Source: Hyphomicrobiales bacterium
GTDB taxonomy: Bacteria; Pseudomonadota; Alphaproteobacteria; Rhizobiales; Devosiaceae
DNA length: 5,310 nucleotides
Assembly: GCA_026989045.1 (NCBI GenBank)
Contig: JALSJY010000028.1
Coordinates: 1-5,310 of the forward strand
Reading direction: 5' to 3'
A program made the translations under genes and the position numbers. Of this stretch, positions 5,286-5,310 are shown piece after piece; positions within the stretch are counted from its first letter, which is position 1; each line of letters begins with the position of its first letter. The notes beneath the pieces were generated by a model. That model had not been told where the DNA came from. It worked only from the letters and a program-made list of their open reading frames with translations, and did no database searches.

Positions 5286-5310
5286 ATCTGAAAATGGAAT
5301 TGGTTATATC
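5286..5310 (+). other. Right edge: possible start of a further gene
   Basis: An ATG at 5294-5296 opens a frame (MELVI) to the end of the window, 8 nt after the ferredoxin stop. No good ribosome binding site precedes it, and 17 bases are too few to call a gene. No terminator is visible in these 25 bases. Confidence 0.2.

Overview
The window is AT-rich bacterial DNA that reads like an alphaproteobacterium, most likely Hyphomicrobiales (Rhizobiales). Three things point there. First, the very long membrane-anchored coiled-coil protein on the minus strand carries a juxtamembrane block (AVRREVNALGDG, ARAGELEV-like, NNESRLRSLIEEL) that I recognise from rhizobial 'kinesin-like / apolipoprotein-domain' proteins. 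Second, there is an FdVI/FdxE-type [2Fe-2S] ferredoxin. Third, two textbook CtrA boxes (TTAA-N7-TTAA) lie in tandem in the main intergenic region. The genus cannot be fixed from this sequence; the low G+C rules out typical Rhizobium-like composition.

Layout: (1) positions 1-1862, minus strand: N-terminal 620 residues of a large coiled-coil membrane protein that continues off the left edge. (2) 1863-2313: a 451-bp divergent intergenic region holding a consensus -10 with a 14-bp palindrome beside it, a leader hairpin, a 62-bp inverted-repeat element with a GC-rich core, and the paired CtrA boxes. (3) 2314-2634, plus: an adrenodoxin-type ferredoxin. (4) 2631-3539, minus: an EamA/DMT-family 10-TM transporter, convergent with the ferredoxin and sharing its stop region. 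(5) 3540-3754: a divergent intergenic region with small repeats. (6) 3755-5285, plus: a compact operon of a 59-residue two-helix membrane protein, a thioredoxin-reductase-like ferredoxin-NADP+ reductase, and a second, diverged [2Fe-2S] ferredoxin overlapping it by ATGA.

How it works together: the reductase should pass electrons from NADPH to [2Fe-2S] ferredoxins, the translationally coupled second ferredoxin being the obvious partner and the stand-alone first one a possible alternative. The terminal acceptor is not visible. The small membrane protein could anchor or modulate the pair, but that is inference only. The least explained parts are an almost unbroken 11-residue (hendecad) register over more than 360 residues of the coiled-coil protein, the tandem CtrA boxes midway between two divergent genes, and the 62-bp inverted-repeat element. 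I see no rRNA, tRNA, CRISPR array, insertion sequence or phage gene.
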